Of a stretch of 64,000 bases of DNA, positions 35,089 to 43,241 are shown one piece after another. The stretch is from positions 60,285-124,284 of the forward strand of contig VSIX01000033.1 in the NCBI GenBank assembly GCA_008086245.1. The letters run 5' to 3'. A program made the translations under genes and the position numbers. Source of the stretch: Candidatus Mcinerneyibacterium aminivorans (GTDB lineage: Bacteria; Macinerneyibacteriota; Macinerneyibacteria; Macinerneyibacteriales; Macinerneyibacteriaceae). Within the stretch, counting starts at the first letter, position 1. Each line of letters begins with the position of its first letter. Under the pieces are notes generated by a model. The model was not told the DNA's origin, made no database searches, and worked only from the letters and a program-made list of their open reading frames with translations.

Positions 35089-37488
35089 TTAGCCTTGATT
35101 CATTTCATTAATTTTTCTATCATGGAGAAAATATTTTCTTCTGTTTTTTCTATAAATATTAATTGCTTCTTGTTTATAAGCATTTTCCCCGGTTAACTTC
35201 CACAATTCATAGTAGAGATCTGATCTGAAATAATTATCCTTAAGTTCCGGTATTAAATTTTTAATTTTTAAAATTTTACTTTCCTTCTTTTCTTCAAATA
35301 GTTTTATTTTTTCCGTTTTTAATATATAATAATCTTCCCTTCCAATTTTTTTAGCCAGCTTCATGCTACTATTTAATATTTTAATGGCTTTCTCTGTCCT
35401 GTTCTTTTTATATAATAAATTTACAAGTACAGGAACCGCTTTGAATAATTCAAAGTTATTATTTTTTTTGGCTAATTTATATCCTATTTCTAAATTATTT
35501 AAAGCATTATCAATTTTACCCCTATAATAAAATATTAATCCAAAATAAATATAGGAGTAGGATAATAATTCATTATTGCTTATATCTTTTGAAAGATTTT
35601 TTACACTGCTGAAATATATTGTAGCATTTTTAAAATCGCCAAGTAAAAAATATCTTTTTGCCAGTATAAAATAATTAAAAACCACGAATCTTTGTTTATT
35701 TACCTGCTTAGCTATTTTTAAGGATTCATTAGAAATTTTCAAAGCCAGATCCAGTTTAAACATTTCTAAATATATCAAACATAAATTTATACCAACAAAC
35801 GAAATTCCACGTTTAAAATCCAGATCTTTTGCTTTTTTCATTGCTTTATTTAATTTTTTAATAGCCTGATTATATTCTCTTAGCTCATAATATGCAATTG
35901 ATAAATTAGAGAGCAATATTATTTCCTTATGATACAAATTGGTTTTTCTGGCAAGATTAATACTCTTTTGATAATATTTAAGAGTATCATTATATCTTAA
36001 TTCCTTTTTTGAAATAAATGCCTTTAAATTGTAATAATTTGAAATTAGTAATTTTTTATCTATTTTATTTTTAATTTTTGTTAATTCTGATAAATATTTT
36101 TTTGCCTTTTCTAATTTGTCATTAATATAATAAATAAAAACAATTTCACCCATCCATTGTACATATAAATCCAACCAGTTATTTTTTTTGGCTGATTCTG
36201 CATTTTGCTCCATCTTTTTTAAAATTTCCAGGCCATTTCCAAACTGTCTTTTATAATATAACTTATAAAAGTTTATTTTATTTTTGGCTTTGCTGGTGAA
36301 ATTTTTTTTATCAATTTTATTAATAAACCTGTATCCATCTTTAAATTTATCACTTTTTTTAAAATATTTTAAGATATTATTGATAAGAAGGTTTTCTTTT
36401 TTATTAATATTTTTTTCAAGCTCAAATGCCCTTTTGGATATTTTTAATAGATCTTCATAGGCTTTTAACTTTTCAAAATATGGAATTAATTTATAAATGT
36501 AATTTTTTTCCTTGTTATAATTATTTAAGTTTTTATATATAGAGATTTTTAAATAATAATCATATAATCCCTTTGCAGGTAATTTCTCCAGAGCTCTCAG
36601 TATAATTCCACAGATACTTTTTTCATCACTTTTTGATAATTTTTTAAATAATTTTTTGGGGATTTCTTTATTTAAAACAAAATACATATTCCGATATTTA
36701 TATATAAAATCATTTTTTTTCAGCATTTTATCATAATCAGAATACATGGAATTTTTTATATTCATTTCCTCATATATTTTTTCTATAAACACCTTCGAAA
36801 TAGAATCCCCCAAACAGAGAAATATCTTCAGAGCGAAATTCATATTAATCTTTTCACTTTTCAATTTTTCTGGATTTAACAACTTAATAGTGTCAAATTC
36901 AATATTTTTAATTTTTGTAGTTGAAGATACTATAATTTTAATATTGTTTGAAAAGTTATAATTGATTAAATCTCTAACAATTTTTTTTGACCACTTATCA
37001 AAGTAATCATAATTATCGAATATCAATATTTTGTTCTTTGATTTCTCTAAATAATTTATTAAAGTATTTTTCAATAAATCATATTGATTTTTATAAATCT
37101 GATTTGCACGATACGATTTATTAAAATCCAGCTTGTAATTCCCGATATCAACAGTAAATTTTAGGAATTTAATTATATCTTTAACTTTCCTGCTGCTTAT
37201 ATGAAAGGTATCCTTTAATTTCTTCTCTAAATTATTATCTTTTGTATAATTAAAATTTAGATAATTAATCAGGAATCTAACAATAGGTTCAAAAAACACT
37301 TTTTCACTAACAAATGAATTGGTTCCTACAAAAAGAAAATGATTATTATATTTTGCTTCTAAAAAAGTATAAATATCCTTTTTTTCTATTGAATTATTAC
37401 CAACAAGATTAATTGATTTATTCGTTGTTTCTAAAAGATATTTTTCTGTATTTTTAATGACTTTTCCTCCTACAAAAGCCTTGCTCAA
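35089..37488 (-). CDS. Large NTPase-like TPR protein, paralogue 1
   Basis: A 799-residue paralogue of the gene downstream (5-base gap). It has the same layout: a degenerate NTPase domain (a GTNSFVSEK stretch where Walker A should be, Walker B-like ILIFDNYDYFD) and a long TPR superhelix (for example YYELREYNQAIKKLNKAM). The annotated start is TTG 37488, but a perfect AGGAGG lies 7 bases before an ATT codon at 37458, which would give a 789-residue protein aligned with its paralogue. It begins 12 bases after the aldehyde oxidoreductase gene, so it shares that operon. Confidence 0.75.
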   Translation of the reverse strand: MSKAFVGGKVIKNTEKYLLETTNKSINLVGNNSIEKKDIYTFLEAKYNNHFLFVGTNSFVSEKVFFEPIVRFLINYLNFNYTKDNNLEKKLKDTFHISSRKVKDIIKFLKFTVDIGNYKLDFNKSYRANQIYKNQYDLLKNTLINYLEKSKNKILIFDNYDYFDKWSKKIVRDLINYNFSNNIKIIVSSTTKIKNIEFDTIKLLNPEKLKSEKINMNFALKIFLCLGDSISKVFIEKIYEEMNIKNSMYSDYDKMLKKNDFIYKYRNMYFVLNKEIPKKLFKKLSKSDEKSICGIILRALEKLPAKGLYDYYLKISIYKNLNNYNKEKNYIYKLIPYFEKLKAYEDLLKISKRAFELEKNINKKENLLINNILKYFKKSDKFKDGYRFINKIDKKNFTSKAKNKINFYKLYYKRQFGNGLEILKKMEQNAESAKKNNWLDLYVQWMGEIVFIYYINDKLEKAKKYLSELTKIKNKIDKKLLISNYYNLKAFISKKELRYNDTLKYYQKSINLARKTNLYHKEIILLSNLSIAYYELREYNQAIKKLNKAMKKAKDLDFKRGISFVGINLCLIYLEMFKLDLALKISNESLKIAKQVNKQRFVVFNYFILAKRYFLLGDFKNATIYFSSVKNLSKDISNNELLSYSYIYFGLIFYYRGKIDNALNNLEIGYKLAKKNNNFELFKAVPVLVNLLYKKNRTEKAIKILNSSMKLAKKIGREDYYILKTEKIKLFEEKKESKILKIKNLIPELKDNYFRSDLYYELWKLTGENAYKQEAINIYRKNRRKYFLHDRKINEMNQG

Positions 37489-37500
37489 GTTTAATATTTT

Positions 37501-39273
37501 TTACTCTTTAGAAATATTATTTTTTATCTTTTCTTCAGCATATTTTAAAGCTTTTTGTATAAATTTTTTATCAAATTTCATTGTTGGAGACCTGGTTTCA
37601 ACTATTCTTTTAGGAATTTCCATGTTGTTAAAATCAAATCCCTCTCTAAATTTAAAATCAAATTTTTTCTTATAAATTTCTATCCCCAGGTTTTTTATTT
37701 TATCAATCTCATCTTCACATCCAAGAAGGCCAAGACATTTTGAAACAACTTCTTCGGAATATATTTTCCTGGCAAAAAAACACACCACCAGACTTGATAA
37801 AATCTGCCTCCAGGACTCCTCTTCTATTAATTTATCAACAATTTCTTCATGGGTCAAAGATTTATTAGAAAGAATTTTCTGATCAATCGAATACCCCCCG
37901 GAATCAAGATGGCTGTGTCTTGCTCCCAGCATAAACCCCAAATATGCTGCAGGTCCCGTATGATAACCGGGCATTTCATTTTTCCCAAAGGAAAGAGCAT
38001 AATCGTTTCCTCCATATTTTCTGGAAGCATAATACACACCTTTAGATAGATCCTTATAAAATTTATTTGGAGGATTTATAATTTTATCTATTGCTTTAAT
38101 ATATTCAGCATATTCCCCCCATTCAAAAGCTACTCCATCAACCTGATTATCGGTTATAATACCCTTCTTATATGCTTCTGTAGCCCATGCAAGGATTACA
38201 CCTGTGCTCATTCCATCAATACCCACTTCCTCTACAGACTGTATAATTTTTAATACATTATTAGATTTGGATATACCCAGCATAGTTCCCAGAGAATAGA
38301 TAAGTTCATAATCATAGGAAATCATCGATGTTTTATAAAAATAAGGTTCATTTGTATAGGGTTCTCTTAAAGCAGCGATATGAATGCAAGCAACAGGACA
38401 GTGAGCACATGCCAACCTTCTACCAAGATGATGTTTTGCAAAATTTTCCCCGGATATGTTTTCTGCAGTTTCGAAATAGGAAGATTGTAAGTTTCTCGTT
38501 GGTAAAGCTTTTAATTCATTCAATGGGATTACATTTTGAGGGGTGCCCAAATCATGATATTTTTTCATCATTTCTGAGGTAGTAGCTTTGTTAAAAATTT
38601 CATCATAGAGATTTTTATATTTTTTTGAATTTTCAATTTGAATTTCATGTTTTCCGGCAATCATTATCGCTTTTAAATTTTTAGATCCAAATACTGCTCC
38701 CAATCCCAATCTGCCGAAGTGTCTATATGTTTCAGTAATTACAGAGGCAAAAGGAATTTTTTCCTCTCCGGCTCTTCCTATTCTCATTATGGTTCTTAAT
38801 CCAGCAAAATTTTCATTTTCCCTTATTATTTTTCCCACCACTTCACTGCTTTTCATACCCCATAGAGTTGTTGCATCCCTAAAATACACTTTGTTCCCAT
38901 AAATTGCCAGATAAATCGGAATATCACTTTTACCCTTAATCACAATAGCCCCTATATCGGCCATCCTCATAGCAATAGCACTTCTTCCTCCAGCATGGCT
39001 TTCTCCCAAATTTTTGGTCAATGGGGATTTAAACATAGATACTGTTTTCGAAGCAATGGGGAAAATACCGGTTAAGTTTCCTATAGAAAATATTATAGGA
39101 TTATTCTCATCGAATGCATCTATTTCTTCCGGGCATTCTTCATTAAGCAAATTGATCGCAACCCCGCTTCCTCCAATATATTTTTGAAACAAATCTTCTC
39201 TGTGTTTTATTTCATAGGATTTATCTGTTAGGTTAATATACAAAATTTTCTTTAATAATTCATTTTTTTTCAT
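37501..39273 (-). CDS. Aldehyde:ferredoxin oxidoreductase family enzyme
   Basis: A 590-residue enzyme of the tungsten-pterin family that oxidises aldehydes to acids with ferredoxin as electron acceptor. The [4Fe-4S] ligands are Cys289, Cys292, Cys296 and Cys498, all present. The N-terminal AOR_N domain is clear (KYIGGSGVAINLL, KNLGESHAGG, GRLGLGAVFGSKNLKAIM). In amino-acid fermenters such enzymes handle aldehydes from transamination. The four-cluster ferredoxin gene lies 15 bases upstream, an arrangement like AorAB or YdhVY. The exact substrate is unknown. Confidence 0.9.
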   Translation of the reverse strand: MKKNELLKKILYINLTDKSYEIKHREDLFQKYIGGSGVAINLLNEECPEEIDAFDENNPIIFSIGNLTGIFPIASKTVSMFKSPLTKNLGESHAGGRSAIAMRMADIGAIVIKGKSDIPIYLAIYGNKVYFRDATTLWGMKSSEVVGKIIRENENFAGLRTIMRIGRAGEEKIPFASVITETYRHFGRLGLGAVFGSKNLKAIMIAGKHEIQIENSKKYKNLYDEIFNKATTSEMMKKYHDLGTPQNVIPLNELKALPTRNLQSSYFETAENISGENFAKHHLGRRLACAHCPVACIHIAALREPYTNEPYFYKTSMISYDYELIYSLGTMLGISKSNNVLKIIQSVEEVGIDGMSTGVILAWATEAYKKGIITDNQVDGVAFEWGEYAEYIKAIDKIINPPNKFYKDLSKGVYYASRKYGGNDYALSFGKNEMPGYHTGPAAYLGFMLGARHSHLDSGGYSIDQKILSNKSLTHEEIVDKLIEEESWRQILSSLVVCFFARKIYSEEVVSKCLGLLGCEDEIDKIKNLGIEIYKKKFDFKFREGFDFNNMEIPKRIVETRSPTMKFDKKFIQKALKYAEEKIKNNISKE

Positions 39274-39288
39274 AATGGCCCTCCTTAT

Positions 39289-39681
39289 TTATTTTTCCAA
39301 TTTTAATATGTCATGAGGGCAATAATCCACACAGTAACCGCATTGAATACAAATTACAGGTTTACTATGAACCTCATCCCAAAAAACAGCATCAATTATA
39401 CACGCATCCTGACATGCCCTGCATCCAATACATTTAGCTTTATCCAATATAACTCCTCCCCCTTCTTTGGGAGTTAAAGCTTCAGTGGGACAGGCTCTTG
39501 CACAGGGAGGATTTTTACAGGCCCTGCAAACTATCACTTTAAAACCATTTTCCATTCCTCCATCAGACTTTACCCCTATTGAAGAATTCGACAATCCTGC
39601 ATTTCCGTTTCTGCGTGAGCAGGCAAACATGCAGTTCTGACAACCAACACACCTATTGGTATCCACTACCTTTAATTTCAT
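39289..39681 (-). CDS. Ferredoxin-like subunit with four [4Fe-4S] sites
   Basis: A 130-residue iron-sulfur protein with 16 cysteines in four groups: CVGCQNCMFAC, CRACKNPPCARAC, CIGCRACQDAC and CIQCGYCVDYC. This is the pattern of electron-transfer subunits such as HycB, DmsB and AorA. It should carry electrons from the aldehyde oxidoreductase encoded next to it. The clusters are oxygen-sensitive, supporting an anaerobic life. GGGAGG precedes the ATG. Confidence 0.93.
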   Translation of the reverse strand: MKLKVVDTNRCVGCQNCMFACSRRNGNAGLSNSSIGVKSDGGMENGFKVIVCRACKNPPCARACPTEALTPKEGGGVILDKAKCIGCRACQDACIIDAVFWDEVHSKPVICIQCGYCVDYCPHDILKLEK

Positions 39682-39731
39682 ATTCCTCCCTTTAACAACT
39701 CTGCAGCTAAGTTTTTATGAAAAATACTAAT

Positions 39732-40163
39732 CTATTCATTCTGACGATTTTTGTTCCATTCATTATATTTTCTTATATCATTCCCTATCTGTCTCAATAT
39801 AAGACTTAATACAGTAGCATCATCTATAAATCCTAAGCCGGCAATCCAATCCGGTATAATATCAACAGGAACAACAAAGTATAACAACCCTACAACTACC
39901 ATAACCAGAGATTTTTTAGATACATTTTTATACTTTCCAGTAACCCAATCCCTAAATAAACAACAAAACTGCTCTACATTTCTTTTTAGTTTTCCAATCG
40001 GATCATCAGGATATTTTTCATGCATTTTTTTCTCTACATCATATAAAAGCTTATACGATTTTGTAGGGTTTTTTATATAATCATGGGCCTTATCCTTCCA
40101 GTAATCTAACTGATTCTTTTCAAATTCGTTTTCAACTTTATCCTTGTAATATTCCTTCATCAT
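39732..40163 (-). CDS. DUF1232 (YkvA-like) membrane protein
   Basis: A 143-residue protein with one DUF1232 domain near the C-terminus (YFVVPVDIIPDWIAGLGFIDDA, about residues 89-110) and one or two hydrophobic segments. The family is widespread, small and of unknown function. The frame is open to a TTG at 40175, but GAGGTA lies just before the ATG pair at 40163/40160, so one of these is the start. It may be the first gene of the ferredoxin-aldehyde oxidoreductase operon (50-base gap). Confidence 0.82.
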   Translation of the reverse strand: MMKEYYKDKVENEFEKNQLDYWKDKAHDYIKNPTKSYKLLYDVEKKMHEKYPDDPIGKLKRNVEQFCCLFRDWVTGKYKNVSKKSLVMVVVGLLYFVVPVDIIPDWIAGLGFIDDATVLSLILRQIGNDIRKYNEWNKNRQNE

Positions 40164-40189
40164 TACCTCAAACAATTACTAATATTTAT

Positions 40190-40217
40190 AGTATAATATA
40201 ATATCTTATTTTGTCAA
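40190..40217 (-). promoter_or_regulatory. Promoter of the DUF1232 gene and possibly the aldehyde oxidoreductase operon
   Basis: On the minus strand TTGACA (40212-40217), a 16-base spacer and TATACT (40190-40195) precede the DUF1232 gene with a leader of about 20 bases. Confidence 0.6.
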
Positions 40218-40285
40218 ATACTGTAGAATAAAATATAATAAATAATAATTTTAAAAAGAATAATGAACTGTTATAAATCTAAGTT

Positions 40286-41257
40286 TTAATAACCATGGTC
40301 TATTTCAACCTTATTAACAACTTTTTGATTTATTATAGAATTTAAAATTTTAGATAAATCTGTTATTCTATATTCTTCCCTGTTTTCCACATGGCTTGCC
40401 CTGTGGGGACTGAAAATAAAATTTTCAAATTTGTTAAACGGGTAATCGGCAGGAAATGTATTACTTCTTGAAGCCTTATTTTTAGGATAATTCCACCAGG
40501 TATCAATGGCTGCGCCACCAAGTTTGTCGTTTTCAAGCGCATTAAACAATGCTCTTTGACTTATAATTTCACCTCTCCCCACATTTACAACAAAAACACC
40601 TTTTTTAATAAGATCAAATTCCTTAAAGGAAAAGAAATGAATGGTATCCTTTGTTAAAGGAAGGGAAGAAATAATTATATCAATTTGGGGTAATAAATAT
40701 TTTACTTTATGGGGGGTAAAAACAAATTGCTTATCAGATTCATGTTTTTTAACAGCCAAAACATTCATATTAAAACTTTTAGCAAAATTATGTATTTTTT
40801 TCCCAATAGCACCATGGCCAGCAAGTAATAGATTTTTTCCAAACAAATAATTGCTTAAATTGTTTTCATATCTAAAATTCCAGTTTCCCCGTTTTAATTT
40901 TTCATGTGCCGGTATGATTTTTTTCATTAAAGAAAGCAGAAGAGCCCATGCATGTTCGGCAACAAAAATAGAATTAAAATGTGAATTTAGCAAAATAACA
41001 TTTTTAATTTTTTTAAGATTTTTTCTATCTTTTTCTGGAACACCTGCAAATGGAATAATATAGTACTTTAAATTTCTAAATTTTTCTAAATCATTTTTAT
41101 CAATTCGATGCCCTATTAAACAATTAAATTGCTCATAATTTTTTACTTTATCAAGTTTTTCTTTTGATAAAAATTTGATCTTTATTTGTTTGTTTAATCG
41201 TGCTCTAAAATAATTCTTTAATTTTTTATCATAATCAATCAAACATAATACTTTCAT
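40286..41257 (-). CDS. D-2-hydroxyacid dehydrogenase family protein
   Basis: A 323-residue NAD(P)-dependent dehydrogenase. The Rossmann loop is GHGAIGKKI, the substrate Arg sits in NVGRGEII, and the catalytic His in SPHRASH. The N-terminal 90 residues are divergent from known lactate, glycerate and phosphoglycerate dehydrogenases, so the substrate is open. It stands alone: 110 bases from the DUF1232 gene and 118 from the radical-SAM gene. A weak promoter may lie just upstream, with AAAGGTG before the ATG. Confidence 0.85.
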   Translation of the reverse strand: MKVLCLIDYDKKLKNYFRARLNKQIKIKFLSKEKLDKVKNYEQFNCLIGHRIDKNDLEKFRNLKYYIIPFAGVPEKDRKNLKKIKNVILLNSHFNSIFVAEHAWALLLSLMKKIIPAHEKLKRGNWNFRYENNLSNYLFGKNLLLAGHGAIGKKIHNFAKSFNMNVLAVKKHESDKQFVFTPHKVKYLLPQIDIIISSLPLTKDTIHFFSFKEFDLIKKGVFVVNVGRGEIISQRALFNALENDKLGGAAIDTWWNYPKNKASRSNTFPADYPFNKFENFIFSPHRASHVENREEYRITDLSKILNSIINQKVVNKVEIDHGY

Positions 41258-41375
41258 CCCAGCACCTTTATTTTTTTAGGTTAGTGATTCTCATTAATTT
41301 TACAAAATACTGAAATATTTTCAATAAATATTTTAGAAATTCTAATGTAATTTGAAAATACTGTATTAAATAATT

Positions 41376-42704
41376 TTAAGTAACATCGTATCTAGCTAGT
41401 TGCTTCAATTGCTGGATATCTTCATAAGTCATTTTTTTCCAATTGCAGGGTACAATTGTTTTATTATGATATAATGGTTCATTTTTTAAGTCATACGGAG
41501 ATACTTTTAAAGCATATGTAAACATTTCCGTATGTGGTACCGGTGAATACTCATTAGGTATAGGTATCAATTTATGAGATTGAATATATTTTATACTTTT
41601 TTTTACATTTTCAAATTTTTGTCCGGGCATACCTGCAATCAAATATATTCTTATTTTTCTTTTATCAATATTTTCTTTTTCTATTATATTAACCGCTTTT
41701 TGAAAATTTTTTCTATCTGTTTTTGATTCCACAAATTTATCCCTAAAAATTGTTTCGAAGCCGAATCTTATATTTTTAAATTCGACCCTTTTCATCAAAT
41801 AAGCTATTTCCCTATCAAAGTAATTTATATGAACTGCATTGGGTAAATGAAAATTTGAATATAGCTGCTCTTCAATAACCCATTTAAAAAAAGGTTTAAA
41901 TAATTTTTTACTATTTAATAAAAGAGCATCATCGTAAAATGCAAAATTTCTTATACCTTTATTATAAAATCTTAAGTATTCCTGTTTTAAAAATTCCAGT
42001 TTTGAACATCGATATTTTTTCTCCAAAAAAGTGCTGCCACAATACGAACAGTTAAAGGGACAGCCAATTGAGAATCTAAAAGGTACATAATTAAGATTGT
42101 CATATGCATCAAATTTTAATTTCAATTTTAATCTTGATTGGGGAAGGTCAACTTTTATATTTAACTCTTCTTTTATTATTTTCTTGATATTAATATAATC
42201 TTTTCTATTTACTATATAATCTACATTTATATTATTTTTTGCATGATTAAACATAAGTTTTGCATATATCCCACCTAATACTATGGGAGTATCTGGATAT
42301 AATTTTTTAAGAAACTTGATAGTATCTTTTATTCCCGGATACCAGTAAGTCATCATTGATGTAACCAGGATTAATTCTGGGTTTTTAATATTTTTTAATT
42401 TTTTTTCAATTATTTTCTCTGAATTGCCGTATCTATAGAATTTCCTGGGAATCTCAACCTGTTTTAAAGAATCCGGGGTTTTTATCTTTTTTCTATAATA
42501 TTTACTACGTCCATCTTTTCTTTTGGAGAGATTTTTAATTTTCTTATCTGGAATTTCATCGTAATATTGATACAGAAAATCTATTAATTCAACATCGATA
42601 TTTTTTGATTTTAACCATGAATATATTTCAATTAATCCAAGAGGCTTGGCCCACAGATCATAGGCTGTATAATCATGTATCCATGGATTCACCAAAAGAA
42701 TCAT
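41376..42704 (-). CDS. B12-type radical-SAM protein
   Basis: A 442-residue protein with an N-terminal B12-binding-like domain (about 1-190, start ILLVNPWIHD, later PIVLGGIYAK) and a radical-SAM domain with Cys215-x3-Cys219-x2-Cys222 (GCPFNCSYCGS). The His of the DxHxxG cobalamin motif is not evident, so B12 may be bound without it or not at all. Such proteins methylate or rearrange unknown substrates. It begins inside the DUF4416 gene (32-base overlap) and is the last gene of the transketolase operon. Confidence 0.85.
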   Translation of the reverse strand: MILLVNPWIHDYTAYDLWAKPLGLIEIYSWLKSKNIDVELIDFLYQYYDEIPDKKIKNLSKRKDGRSKYYRKKIKTPDSLKQVEIPRKFYRYGNSEKIIEKKLKNIKNPELILVTSMMTYWYPGIKDTIKFLKKLYPDTPIVLGGIYAKLMFNHAKNNINVDYIVNRKDYINIKKIIKEELNIKVDLPQSRLKLKLKFDAYDNLNYVPFRFSIGCPFNCSYCGSTFLEKKYRCSKLEFLKQEYLRFYNKGIRNFAFYDDALLLNSKKLFKPFFKWVIEEQLYSNFHLPNAVHINYFDREIAYLMKRVEFKNIRFGFETIFRDKFVESKTDRKNFQKAVNIIEKENIDKRKIRIYLIAGMPGQKFENVKKSIKYIQSHKLIPIPNEYSPVPHTEMFTYALKVSPYDLKNEPLYHNKTIVPCNWKKMTYEDIQQLKQLARYDVT

Positions 42705-43233
42705 TATTATTTAATTTCCTTTTATATTTTTCTCTTACCTGGTTAAAAAATTCTATATATTCCTCTTTTTTAAAATCCGGATAAGTCCAATTATATATTC
42801 TGAATGAGTTATCATAAAAATATAATGTTACTTCAGCAAAAATCCCCTTTCCAATATAAATTCTATGACTTCTATCCTTTGTAGTCGCCAGTACCAGCTT
42901 GGGCAGAGCAATGTATCCAGGATCAAGATTAATTTTCCTATTATTTTCTTCATCTCTAAAATACTTTTCCAGCTTATTAGTTTTCAATTTTATATCGGCC
43001 AGCTTTTCTCTTTCAATTAAATTATTAAAAACTATAAATGCTTTTTTTATGTTACTTCCCATCTCATCATTGTAATAATCTGTAACATCAAAATCAATAT
43101 TATGTTTAAATTGAACAGTTTTTCCAAAGTCTTCTTTTAATAATTTTATTGCTTTATTTAAATTATCCTTTTCAGTATATAATATTCCTACAAAAAGCAT
43201 TACCTTTTCAATATTCTTATCAACTTTTCCCAA
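42673..43233 (-). CDS. DUF4416 protein
   Basis: A 186-residue soluble protein of the DUF4416 family, which has no known function. Typical parts are KVMLFVGILYTEKD near the start, DVTDYYNDEMGSNIKKAF, LDPGYIALPKLVLATTKDRSHRIY and the Tyr/Trp-rich YNWTYPDFK end. It sits between transketolase (8-base gap) and the B12-type radical-SAM gene, overlapping the latter by 32 bases, so the three are probably made together. Confidence 0.88.
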   Translation of the reverse strand: MGKVDKNIEKVMLFVGILYTEKDNLNKAIKLLKEDFGKTVQFKHNIDFDVTDYYNDEMGSNIKKAFIVFNNLIEREKLADIKLKTNKLEKYFRDEENNRKINLDPGYIALPKLVLATTKDRSHRIYIGKGIFAEVTLYFYDNSFRIYNWTYPDFKKEEYIEFFNQVREKYKRKLNNNDSFGESMDT

Positions 43234-43241
43234 AATATCTC

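Noticed and set aside
41258-41300. Promoter of the 2-hydroxyacid dehydrogenase (TTGTAA-16-TAACCT)
   Set aside because: The -10 box matches poorly, so it is only mentioned and not annotated.
41306-41360. Direct repeat AAAATACTG and an AAATATTT inverted repeat after the radical-SAM gene
   Set aside because: Short, AT-only and expected by chance in this composition; no U-tract for a terminator.
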